Below, one piece after another: positions 6,859-13,888 of a DNA stretch of 17,410 bases. The translations under genes and the position numbers were made by a program. Where the stretch lies: positions 1 through 17,410 of the forward strand of contig CALFSF010000234.1 in assembly GCA_937917025.1 (NCBI GenBank). Reading direction: 5' to 3'. Under the pieces are notes generated by a model. The model ran no database searches and was not told the origin of the DNA. It saw nothing but the letters and a program-made list of their open reading frames with translations. Position 1 is the stretch's first letter; every line of letters begins with the position of its first letter. The DNA comes from an uncultured Paraburkholderia sp. Its GTDB lineage: Bacteria; Pseudomonadota; Gammaproteobacteria; Burkholderiales; Burkholderiaceae.

Positions 6859-7743
6859 TTGCGCCCTGCCCTCACCGATCGCACCGTTTCGCCCGCTGAC
6901 TGGATGTCGGCAATCGACGGCAGCCGCTCGCTTTCCGCACTGACCTTGCCGGGCAGCCACGACACGTGCGCCTACACAGTCGATGACCGGCTCGCGCGCA
7001 CGCAACATGCCACGCTCGACGATCAGTTGCACCATGGCGTGCGGGTCCTCGATATCCGCTGCCGCCATGAACGCGATCGCTTTGCGATTCATCACGGTGG
7101 CATCCCGCTTGGCCTCGCTTTCGACGACGTGGTGCGGACATGCGGTCAGTTTCTTGCGCATCATCCCGGCGAATGCATCGTGATGTCCGTCAAGGACGAA
7201 TGGCCCGCGCGTGACTGCACCCGCACGTTTGCCGCGACCTTCGAATGGTATGTGGCGCGACACGCGGATGTGCGCTGGCACCTTGCTCCTGAACTGCCGC
7301 TGCTACAGACAGTACGCGGCGGCATCGTGCTACTGCGGCGCTTCACGAGCGAAAAGCCGCTCGGCATCGATCTGACGGCGTGGCCCGACAACGCGACGTT
7401 TGATATCGACAACGTGGTGGCGCCGTTCTCCATCCAGGACGAGTTCCGCGTGCCGGTGCCGATATCGATTGCTTTCAAATGGCGCGCCATCGAGTCGCTG
7501 CTGGACCTCGCGCCAGGTCTGTGCGGCGAACGCTGGGTGATCAACTTTTGCAGCGGCACGGGAATGGCGGCACCGCCGGTCGTCGTGGCGTCTGGCGATG
7601 CACGGCATCGCGGTATTCACGAGCTGCTTGCGGGGCGACTCGCGGCCCGTTCGGAACCGTGCGGCACCATGATGCTCGACTTTTGCGACTGGGAGGACTG
7701 GCGCCACGTTCATGCGTTGATCGATTGCAACTGGAGCCGGTAG
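6859..7743 (+). CDS. PI-PLC X-domain (phosphatidylinositol phospholipase C-like) protein
   Basis: This 294-aa protein of the bacterial PI-PLC fold cleaves the phosphodiester of phosphatidylinositol-like substrates by general acid-base catalysis. The N-terminal block LSALTLPGSHDTCA gives H34 and D35; GVRVLDIRC gives R67; FAIHHGG gives the second histidine (H79). These match the His-Asp/Arg/His set of known enzymes, and a conserved ECIVMSVKDEW strand follows. TTG 6859 is taken as start because AGAGG lies 5-9 bases upstream and homology begins close after it; the first ATG is at 6904. No signal peptide is visible with either start, although most bacterial PI-PLCs are secreted. It follows the importer permease by 57 bases with no terminator, so it is probably in that operon and may act on imported material. 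True substrate unknown. Confidence 0.82.
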   Translation: MRPALTDRTVSPADWMSAIDGSRSLSALTLPGSHDTCAYTVDDRLARTQHATLDDQLHHGVRVLDIRCRHERDRFAIHHGGIPLGLAFDDVVRTCGQFLAHHPGECIVMSVKDEWPARDCTRTFAATFEWYVARHADVRWHLAPELPLLQTVRGGIVLLRRFTSEKPLGIDLTAWPDNATFDIDNVVAPFSIQDEFRVPVPISIAFKWRAIESLLDLAPGLCGERWVINFCSGTGMAAPPVVVASGDARHRGIHELLAGRLAARSEPCGTMMLDFCDWEDWRHVHALIDCNWSR

Positions 7744-7927
7744 GGCATCGTTGCGCGGGGAAAGCCGCCACTCACTTATGGCGCGAACAGTCGCGCTGAA
7801 CATACGGCGTTTGCGCGCAGGAACGCCAGACTGGCGAGCCCGCTCACGCTCGTGCCCCCGCGCGCGAAGCGTTCTTTCAGGCGCCCTCGCAGTCGATCCT
7901 GCGACGTCTCCGACTGGTCCATACCGA

Positions 7928-8065
7928 TGCAGTTGAATCCCGGCTTCCTGCCATCCGCGGGCCTCGTGTACGACATTCTGCCGTCGCTGACCGCCTACGC
8001 CAGCTACTCGAACTTGACCGCCCAGACAGCGACAAACCAATGCGCGTTCTGCGTCGCAACGTCAG
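7928..8065 (+). pseudogene. Fragment of a TonB-dependent siderophore receptor
   Basis: One frame encodes about 45 residues (MQLNPGFLPSAGLVYDI..., LTAYASYSNLTAQTATNQCAF) that read like a piece of the beta-barrel of a TonB-dependent siderophore receptor, where PSAG(L/V)VYD...P...AYASYS recurs. Neither end of a receptor can be found on either side in any frame. This 7744-8174 stretch therefore holds only debris: nothing else is recognisable there. It marks an old deletion between the PI-PLC gene and the outer-membrane protein gene. Confidence 0.5.
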
Positions 8066-8174
8066 CCGATGCTAGGATAACGACATCGCCTATGGGAAGA
8101 CTGACCTTCAATACCCTTGGGCCTGGTACGCGACGAATCACGGAAGAAGCCAATTCGGACATCCAATATCACGC

Positions 8175-9173
8175 GTGGACAAAACTCCTTCGAAATACAC
8201 CTCCCTGTCTCTCCCGTTGCTGATCGGGGGTTGCCTCTTTTTTTCGACGCCCGCGAGCGCCCAGGAATTCTCCTTTCTCGCCGGGCCGCTTGTCAGTGAC
8301 AGCGCGAATTCCTATTCATGGGAAGGCAGTTATCGCGAGGGGCTCGGACGCTACGCGGCATGGAGTTTTTCCTGGCTGAACGAAGGCCACATACCCAATC
8401 ATCATCGCGACGGCCCATCCGTGCAGGTCTGGGGCCGACTGCCCCTGTGGAACGACCGGCTCGAACTGTCGGCCGGTGTCGGGCCCTACCGCTACTTTGA
8501 CACGACCGCGGCAGAGGCCGGCGCGGACTATTCGAACACGCACGGCTGGGGTGCATTGTGGAGCGCTCGCGCGGCCTGGTATTTCGATCGCCGCTGGATC
8601 GCCCAGATGCAGGTCAATCACGCCCAGGTGTTTGGCGGCCGCGACACGACGGCACTCCTCTTCGGCGTGGGTTACGAACTGGATGGGAACGACGAGCCCG
8701 GCCCGAGACAGCGGCCCACTCCGCGCACATCGAACGTCACGAACAACGAACTCACCGTGTTGTTCGGCGAGACGATCCTGAACGGCGCGGGCTCGCAATC
8801 GGCTCTCGCCACGAGCGTGGAATACAGGCGGGGCGTGTGGCGTTACGTCGATGTGACCGCCTCGTATATTCACGAAGGCGCGAATTCCCAGCCGCGTCGG
8901 GACGGCGCCGCGGTTCAGCTCTGGGGCACCCGTGCTTTCCTCGACGATCGCCTGACATTGTCAGCCGGCATCGGCCCCTACGTCGCGATCACGCAGCGCA
9001 ACGATCTTCCGCAAAACCAGACAGGCGACGGCCGCGTCTCCGGACTCATTTCGGTGTCGGCGAGTTACCGGCTCGGCCAGCACTGGCTGACGCGGGTGAC
9101 ATGGAATCGCGTCGTCACGCGCTACGATCGCGATACCGATGTGATTGAAGCCGGCGTCGGGCTGCGGTTCTGA
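8175..9173 (+). CDS. Outer-membrane beta-barrel protein made of two homologous halves
   Basis: This 332-aa exported protein has a signal peptide (LPLLIGGCLFFSTPASA, cleavage before QEF at about residue 30). The rest is alternating polar and aromatic strands, ending in GVGLRF with the terminal Phe used for outer-membrane insertion by BamA. The chain is an internal duplication. HRDGPSVQVWGR then DRLELSAGVGPY in the first half corresponds to RRDGAAVQLWGT then DRLTLSAGIGPY in the second, and each half closes with a similar strand (LLFGVGYELDG and IEAGVGLRF). Each half is about 140 residues, the size of an eight-stranded barrel. GTG 8175 is the only usable start before the signal sequence, but no good ribosome binding site precedes it, so the true start is uncertain. 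Function unknown; I do not recognise the family. Confidence 0.75.
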   Translation: MDKTPSKYTSLSLPLLIGGCLFFSTPASAQEFSFLAGPLVSDSANSYSWEGSYREGLGRYAAWSFSWLNEGHIPNHHRDGPSVQVWGRLPLWNDRLELSAGVGPYRYFDTTAAEAGADYSNTHGWGALWSARAAWYFDRRWIAQMQVNHAQVFGGRDTTALLFGVGYELDGNDEPGPRQRPTPRTSNVTNNELTVLFGETILNGAGSQSALATSVEYRRGVWRYVDVTASYIHEGANSQPRRDGAAVQLWGTRAFLDDRLTLSAGIGPYVAITQRNDLPQNQTGDGRVSGLISVSASYRLGQHWLTRVTWNRVVTRYDRDTDVIEAGVGLRF

Positions 9174-9216
9174 GCGTGCATCAGCGTGTTTATCGATGAA
9201 CGTCTGGTGAAACTCT

Positions 9217-9232
9217 TGTTATAATTCTTTCA
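9217..9232. promoter_or_regulatory. DeoR-type operator on the deoR -10 box
   Basis: TGTTATAATTCTTTCA matches the E. coli DeoR operator TGTTAGAATTCTAACA, as I remember it, at 13 of 16 positions. It contains a perfect TATAAT (9220-9225), so a bound repressor would block the promoter. The start codon at 9283 is about 55 bases downstream. The -35 element is poor (TGAACG, 9197-9202). Autoregulation is inferred. Confidence 0.6.
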
Positions 9233-9282
9233 GGAAATCGAACGAAACATAACGCGCACCCACGCTACGCGCCAGGACCTCC

Positions 9283-10008
9283 ATGCTGAAAACCGACCGC
9301 CTCCGCGCCCTCGCCGATGCACTGGCGAGGCAAAACGTGATGCGCCTGCGTGACGCCGCGACCCTGCTCGGCGTTTCGGAAATGACTGTCCGCCGCGATA
9401 TCGCGGGCAGTCCCGAGCGGTTCACCTATCTCGGCGGCTACATCGTCAGCGCCACCGATGTCCCGAACAATGCCGGCTACTCGCTCGAAGAAGAAAAAGA
9501 CCATTTCGCGCAGGCCAAGGCCGAAGCGTCGGCGGTCGCGGCGAGCCTGATCGGCGATAACGAAACGCTCTTTATCGACTGCGGCACGACGCTCACCACC
9601 CTCGCGCGGCTGATCCCGGTCGAGCGTCACGTCACGGTGGTGTGCTATTCGCTGAACGTCGCGGAAATCCTGCGGCGCAAGCCCAACGTCCGGATGATCC
9701 TGCTAGGCGGCGTCTACGTGCCGTCGTCCGATTCGTTCGCGGGTGAAGAAAGCCTGGAGGTGCTGCGCCGCATGGGCATCAACAAGGCGTTTATTTCCGC
9801 GGGCGGCGTGGATACGGCACGCGGCGTGACCTGCTGGAATTTTCACGAGGTCGCGCTGAAACAGGCCGCGATGGCAAGCGCCGTCGAGCGCCATCTCGTG
9901 GTGGACATGAGCAAGTTCGGCGTGGTGAAGGCGGTGCGCTTCTCGCAGATCGACGACTTCGATTCGATCATCACCGAGAAAGGCCAGGATCACCGCAAGC
10001 GCAAGTAA
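9283..10008 (+). CDS. deoR: DeoR-type transcriptional repressor
   Basis: This 241-aa regulator has an N-terminal winged helix-turn-helix (residues 20-39, MRLRDAATLLGVSEMTVRRD) and a DeoR-type sugar-phosphate sensor domain from about residue 75 (TLFIDCGTT near 95-103, VVCYSLN, GGVYV, SAGGV, LVVDMSKFG). It resembles E. coli DeoR itself more than GlpR- or AgaR-type members: LGGYIV straight after the HTH, CYSLN, the RGVTCWNFHEVALKQAAM block and SKFGVVKAVRF all have close counterparts there. E. coli DeoR responds to deoxyribose 5-phosphate. It converges on the minus-strand sugar operon and ends 85 bases from it. Together with the operator at 9217-9232 this points to control of deoxyribose genes. 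The similarity to E. coli DeoR is from memory, not from an alignment. Confidence 0.82.
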   Translation: MLKTDRLRALADALARQNVMRLRDAATLLGVSEMTVRRDIAGSPERFTYLGGYIVSATDVPNNAGYSLEEEKDHFAQAKAEASAVAASLIGDNETLFIDCGTTLTTLARLIPVERHVTVVCYSLNVAEILRRKPNVRMILLGGVYVPSSDSFAGEESLEVLRRMGINKAFISAGGVDTARGVTCWNFHEVALKQAAMASAVERHLVVDMSKFGVVKAVRFSQIDDFDSIITEKGQDHRKRK

Positions 10009-10017
10009 GTGCGCCCG

Positions 10018-10047
10018 CTGTTGCGACGGCAGATCGCGTCGCAACAG
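10018..10047. terminator. Bidirectional hairpin between convergent genes
   Basis: CTGTTGCGACG (10018-10028) pairs perfectly with CGTCGCAACAG (10037-10047) around an 8-nt loop. It lies 9 bases after deoR and about 46 bases after the last gene of the opposing operon. There is no clear T run on either strand, so termination may need Rho or the hairpin may protect 3' ends. Confidence 0.6.
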
Positions 10048-10093
10048 GCACAGCAGGGCTTAACGTGCGCAGCAGGCACGCCGGCGGGAGCGC

Positions 10094-11140
10094 TCAGCGC
10101 TTGCGTTGCAGCGCGAAGAGCGTGCCGGCTACCAGAATGAATGCGCCTATGATCACCTTCTGCCAGGTGCTCGGCACGCCGATCAGAATGAGCACGCTGT
10201 TGATCAGCGTCACCAGCGCCACACCCAGCAGCGTCCCCGCGACCGTCCCCGTGCCGCCCGTGATGCGCGCGCCACCCAGGATCACCGCGGCGATCACGTC
10301 GAGTTCCGAGCCGACCAGATCGAACGGATTCGCGAGACGGTTGTTCGACACATGCAGGATGCCCGCGATACCGGCCAGCATGCCCGTATAGCCGAACACG
10401 AACAGATGGATCGCACGCAGGTTGTATCCGAGCCGTTCGGCGATCGCGAGACTGCCGCCCATCGCATACACGCCGCGTCCCATCATCGTCCGGTTGAGCA
10501 GCCACCACGTGACGATCGCCGCCGCGACGAGCGCCAGCACCGATACCGGCAACACGGCACGCAGGCCGTCGCTCGTGTGATAGAAGAACAGCGGAATGCG
10601 GCCGAACCGGTCCATGCTGTGCGGAATGTTCATGAAGAACGACGTGCCGATGAACGTCAGCAGCAGACCGCGAAACAGATACTGCGTGCCGATCGTCACG
10701 ATCAGCGATGGCGCCTTCAGCCGGTGAACCAGCAGCCCGTTGACGATGCCGAGCACGACGCCGCCGAGCGCGCCCGTGATCAGGATCAGCGCAAACGGCG
10801 CGTCGGGCCACCACGCGAACACGGCCTTGGTGATGCCGTACATCGTCAGCGCGGCGATCGCGGTGAACGACACGTCGATGCCGCCCGATGCCAGCACGAC
10901 GAGCGTGCCCAGCGCGAAGAGCGACATCGTCGTGGCCGAATGCAGCAGGTCGAACAGCGTCGCGAGCTGGAAGAAGCGCGGATTGATCGCACCGACGATC
11001 AAACAGGTCACCACGATCAGCGCGGCGGTGAACCACTCGGGGTTGCGCGCGAGCTTCGCGCGCACGCTGGGCGGCTTGACCTTGGGTGCGATTTCGACGA
11101 CGGTTGGGGTGGTCATGGTCTGATTAACACGGGAATTCAT
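10094..11140 (-). CDS. Sugar ABC transporter permease, RbsC type (second of two)
   Basis: This 348-aa CUT2-family permease (RbsC/RhaP/RhaQ/LsrC-D type) has a cytoplasmic N-terminus of about 35 residues, then eight to ten membrane helices. The family blocks are LGTLVVLASGGIDVSF, GIVNGLLVHRLKAPSLIVTIGT, NPFDLVGSELDVIAAVILGGARITGGTGTVAG and the final INSVLILIGVPSTWQKVIIG. ATG 11140 has GAGGA about 10 bases upstream; ATG 11116 is an alternative. It is the last gene of the operon, 24 bases after the ATPase gene. Two different permeases in one operon suggest a heterodimeric channel, as in the Lsr and rhamnose importers. Inferred cargo: deoxyribose. Confidence 0.9.
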   Translation of the reverse strand: MNSRVNQTMTTPTVVEIAPKVKPPSVRAKLARNPEWFTAALIVVTCLIVGAINPRFFQLATLFDLLHSATTMSLFALGTLVVLASGGIDVSFTAIAALTMYGITKAVFAWWPDAPFALILITGALGGVVLGIVNGLLVHRLKAPSLIVTIGTQYLFRGLLLTFIGTSFFMNIPHSMDRFGRIPLFFYHTSDGLRAVLPVSVLALVAAAIVTWWLLNRTMMGRGVYAMGGSLAIAERLGYNLRAIHLFVFGYTGMLAGIAGILHVSNNRLANPFDLVGSELDVIAAVILGGARITGGTGTVAGTLLGVALVTLINSVLILIGVPSTWQKVIIGAFILVAGTLFALQRKR

Positions 11141-11164
11141 GCGGGGTGCGTCCTCGGGTTCCAG

Positions 11165-12715
11165 CTAGGCCGCTTCCGAAAGCAGCGCGTGATACAGGTC
11201 GGCTTCGCTCAGCGCGTCGGCCTTATACTCGTTCGCGACGCGTCCTTTCTTCATCATCAGGATGCGGTCGCAGTTCTGCAGCAGTTCGGGCAGGTCGTCG
11301 CTGATGAGGACAATACCGATGCCGCGCTGCGAAAGCCGCTGCATGATGCGGTAGATGATGTCCTTCGATCCGACGTCGACGCCGACTGTCGGCCCGTGCA
11401 GGATCAGCACGCGCGGATCGATCGCAAGCCAGCGGCCGATCAGCACGCGTTGCTGGTTGCCGCCGGAGAGCGACTGTACCGGCTTGTCGACGTCAGGTGT
11501 CGCGATCTGCAGATCCTTCACGGTCTGTTCGGCGAGCGTCTGCGCGCGCGCCCGGTCGATCTGGCCGAAGCGGTCGCGCAGGCTCGAAATCATCGCGGTG
11601 ATCACGTTGTCGCGAATCGGCTTGTCGAGAAAGAGCCCTTCGTTCAGACGGTCTTCCGGCACATAGCCGATCCGGTGATTTTTTGCATCCGATGGCGTGC
11701 GCAACGTGACAGGCTTGCCATCGAGCACGACCTGCCCCGACTGCGCGGGCGCGACGCCCGCCAGCGCACGCGCGAGTTCGTTGCGGCCCGAGTCGAGCAG
11801 CCCGGTGATGCCCAGTATTTCGCCCGCGTGCAGCGCGAACGAAACCTCGCTGAACTGCCCCGCACGCGTGAAGCCGCGCACGTCGAGCACGACGTCCTGC
11901 CCGAGACTGCCTTCACGATAACGTTCGTTCGACAGATGACGACCCGTCATCAGTTCGCTGATCTGCGCCTTCGTGTACTGCGCGATCGGACCTTGCGCCA
12001 TTTTCTGGCCGTCGCGCAGCACGATCACTTCGCCGCCGATCGCGTAACACTCGTCCAGCTTGTGGCTGACGAAAAGCACCGTCACGCCCTGCGCGCGCAG
12101 ATTCGCGAGCACGGCGATCAGGTTGTCGACTTCCTTTTGCGTGAGCGACGTCGTCGGTTCGTCCATGATCACGAACTTCGCTTCGCTCGCGATCGCGCGG
12201 GCAATCGCGACGAGCTGACGTGTCGCAAGCGGCAACTGCTCGATCAGCGTTGCCTGAAATTCCGCGGTGCCGGGTAACCCTACCGCTTCGAGCGCGCGTG
12301 CGGCGGTTCGCGCGAGCGCGCGCCGGTCGAACGTGCGGGCGAGGCGGCCGCCGTGTTCGGCGAGCTCGGACGTGAGCGCGACGTTTTCGGCGACGTTCAT
12401 GTTCGGCAGCAGCGACAGGTCCTGATACACCGTTTCGATCCCCGCCGCGAGCGATTCGAGCGCCGAGAGCCGCGCGTGCCGCACGCCTTCGATCACCAGC
12501 TCGCCTTCGTCGGGCGGTTGCGCACCGGAGATGATCTTGATGAGCGTGCTCTTGCCGCAGCCGTTTTCGCCGAGCAGGTGATAGATCTGGCCGCGCTCGA
12601 ACGACAGGTTCACACCGCGCAACGCATGCACGCCGGTGAAACGCTTGTGTACGCCGACCACTTCCAGAAACGGTTGCGACGGTGGAGAGTGCGGTGTCGA
12701 TACGTCTTGATTCAT
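11165..12715 (-). CDS. Sugar ABC transporter ATPase, RbsA type with two ATPase domains
   Basis: This 516-aa double ATPase energises the CUT2 importer. Domain 1 has an intact Walker A (GENGCGKST, residues 49-57) and Walker B (FVIMDEPTTSL), but its signature is degenerate (LPLATRQLVAIARA). Domain 2 is the mirror image: an intact signature SLSGGNQQRVLIGRWL, but a degenerate Walker A (GLLDSGRNEL) and a Walker B in which the usual Asp-Glu is His-Gly (VLILHGPTVGVDVGSK). So only the site built from domain 1 Walker motifs and the domain 2 signature should hydrolyse ATP. Start ATG 12715 (MNQDVSTPHSPP) is preferred over an upstream ATG-like start because the extra codons would lie in the 12744-12769 hairpin. 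It sits between the binding-protein and second permease genes. Confidence 0.9.
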   Translation of the reverse strand: MNQDVSTPHSPPSQPFLEVVGVHKRFTGVHALRGVNLSFERGQIYHLLGENGCGKSTLIKIISGAQPPDEGELVIEGVRHARLSALESLAAGIETVYQDLSLLPNMNVAENVALTSELAEHGGRLARTFDRRALARTAARALEAVGLPGTAEFQATLIEQLPLATRQLVAIARAIASEAKFVIMDEPTTSLTQKEVDNLIAVLANLRAQGVTVLFVSHKLDECYAIGGEVIVLRDGQKMAQGPIAQYTKAQISELMTGRHLSNERYREGSLGQDVVLDVRGFTRAGQFSEVSFALHAGEILGITGLLDSGRNELARALAGVAPAQSGQVVLDGKPVTLRTPSDAKNHRIGYVPEDRLNEGLFLDKPIRDNVITAMISSLRDRFGQIDRARAQTLAEQTVKDLQIATPDVDKPVQSLSGGNQQRVLIGRWLAIDPRVLILHGPTVGVDVGSKDIIYRIMQRLSQRGIGIVLISDDLPELLQNCDRILMMKKGRVANEYKADALSEADLYHALLSEAA

Positions 12716-12743
12716 GATGGCAAGCCAGTGAGTCGCGGGTTGG

Positions 12744-12769
12744 ATGGCGTGCCCGCCCGGGCACGCCAT
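12744..12769 (-). promoter_or_regulatory. Strong intercistronic hairpin after the binding-protein gene
   Basis: A perfect 12-bp inverted repeat (ATGGCGTGCCCG, 12744-12755, and its complement, 12758-12769) with a 2-nt centre begins 10 bases after the binding-protein stop and ends 28 bases before the ATPase ATG. No T run follows. Such structures often protect the 3' end of the binding-protein message, keeping it more abundant than the membrane subunits; here that is inference. Confidence 0.65.
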
Positions 12770-12779
12770 GAGACACCGG

Positions 12780-13784
12780 TCAGAACGGATACTGCTTGTA
12801 GTTCGACTTGTCGACGTTCACCCAGCCCTGGCCGCGCACGATGATGCCCTTGCCCGGACCCTTCGCGACCGTGACCTTCGTGTAGCCCGGAATGCCGAGG
12901 TCGGCGCCGTTCTCGACCGTCTTGCCGTCGAGCAGCATCTTCGCGATCTTGTTCATCGCGATGCCCGCGAGCTTCGGATCCCAGAAGGCGATGCCGTTGA
13001 TCGCGCCGCTTTCGAGGAACTTGCCCGCTTCGGTCGGCAGCCCCGTACCGTACACGCAGATCTTGCCCTGCAGACCCGCCTCCTCAACGGCGCGGCCAAT
13101 GCCGATCACGTCGAGCGACGACGAGCCCTGGAAGCCCTTCAGGTCCGGATGCTTGCGCAGCACTTCCTTCGCGACTTCGTACGCGCGCTCGCCGTCGTTG
13201 TTGGTTTCGAGTTTCGGCTCGACCAGATTCATCTTCGGATACTTCGTTTTCGCGTTGCCGATGCCGCCGTCCGCCCACTGCACCTGCGAGCGGCTGCCGA
13301 GCGAGCCCACCAGCACGGCCCATTTGCCTTCGTCGTGCATGCACGATGCGAGGCGCTCGTTCAGACCCGCGCCGTATGCGGTGTTGTCGAAAGCCTCGAT
13401 GTCGACCATCGTGTTCTTCTCGTTGTCCGCCTCATGCGTAACCACCTTGATACCGCGGTCCATCGCCTTTTTCAGCGCCGGTTCCAGCGTCGGCGGATCG
13501 TACGGCACGACCGCGATCGCGGTCACTTTCTTCGCGATCAGGTCTTCGATGATCTTCAGCTGCTGCGCGGCGTCGGCGCGGCCCGGGCCGGTCTGATACG
13601 CCTTCACGTCGGGGTTGTCCTTCGCGAATTCCTTGACGCCGTCGTCCATCCGGTTGAACCAGTTGATGCCCGTCACCTTGACGACCGTGACGATCGTCTC
13701 GTCGGTTGCCGCCTGCGCCGCTGCAACGACGCCCACCGTCAGGACGCCTGCTGCGAGCGCGGCACCCAGTCGAGTCAATTTCAT
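12780..13784 (-). CDS. Sugar ABC transporter substrate-binding protein, LsrB/RhaS type
   Basis: This 334-aa periplasmic binding protein of the type I fold has a signal peptide at residues 1-25 (LGAALAAGVLTVGVVAAAQAA). The mature chain starts DETIVTVVKVTGINWFNRMDDGVKEF. The arrangement ITAIAVVPYD-like strand, then PALKKAMDRGIKVVTHEAD, and the ending VNVDKSNYKQYPF is closest to the LsrB (AI-2) and RhaS (rhamnose) branch rather than RbsB. The start is certain: ATG 13784 with AAAGGAGA 8 bases upstream, the best ribosome binding site in the operon. Automatic pipelines may call it an autoinducer-2 binding protein because of the LsrB relationship. The context (deoR, sugar kinase, aldehyde dehydrogenase, no lsrFGK) argues for a catabolic sugar, probably deoxyribose. 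Confidence 0.9.
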   Translation of the reverse strand: MKLTRLGAALAAGVLTVGVVAAAQAATDETIVTVVKVTGINWFNRMDDGVKEFAKDNPDVKAYQTGPGRADAAQQLKIIEDLIAKKVTAIAVVPYDPPTLEPALKKAMDRGIKVVTHEADNEKNTMVDIEAFDNTAYGAGLNERLASCMHDEGKWAVLVGSLGSRSQVQWADGGIGNAKTKYPKMNLVEPKLETNNDGERAYEVAKEVLRKHPDLKGFQGSSSLDVIGIGRAVEEAGLQGKICVYGTGLPTEAGKFLESGAINGIAFWDPKLAGIAMNKIAKMLLDGKTVENGADLGIPGYTKVTVAKGPGKGIIVRGQGWVNVDKSNYKQYPF

Positions 13785-13888
13785 GCGATGTCTCCTTTAT
13801 CGTTCGATGTCGCCCCTGTTCACGGTCGCGGACAGCCAGGGCCCGATGTCCGCCGCGTACTGAAAACCTTCTGGTGCGGATGTCTTCG

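Noticed and set aside
7776..7921. Minus-strand frame MDQSETSQDRLRGRLKERF as a small gene
   Set aside because: No ribosome binding site, no recognisable family, and it overlaps a decayed region with fragments in other frames.
8073..8174. Short frame in front of the outer-membrane protein (YPWAWYATNHGRSQFGHPIS) as a longer N-terminus
   Set aside because: It has no start codon before the stop at 8073, and it would bury the signal peptide; kept only as unexplained debris.
10106..12277. A 723-codon open frame on the plus strand through the permease and ATPase genes
   Set aside because: It is the GC-driven shadow of two clear minus-strand genes: it is rich in Arg, His, Asp and Gln, has no domain I recognise, and crosses the intergenic gap between them.
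12780..13784. Binding protein as an autoinducer-2 (LsrB) receptor
   Set aside because: Related to LsrB in fold, but none of the AI-2 processing genes (lsrK, lsrF, lsrG) is present and the neighbours are sugar catabolic genes.
13797..13812. TCGTTCGAT shared (as reverse complement) with ATCGAACGA at 9237-9245 upstream of deoR, as a possible second operator
   Set aside because: A nine-base word of this kind is common in such GC-rich genomes, and the copy at 13797 lies between two genes of one operon; not convincing.
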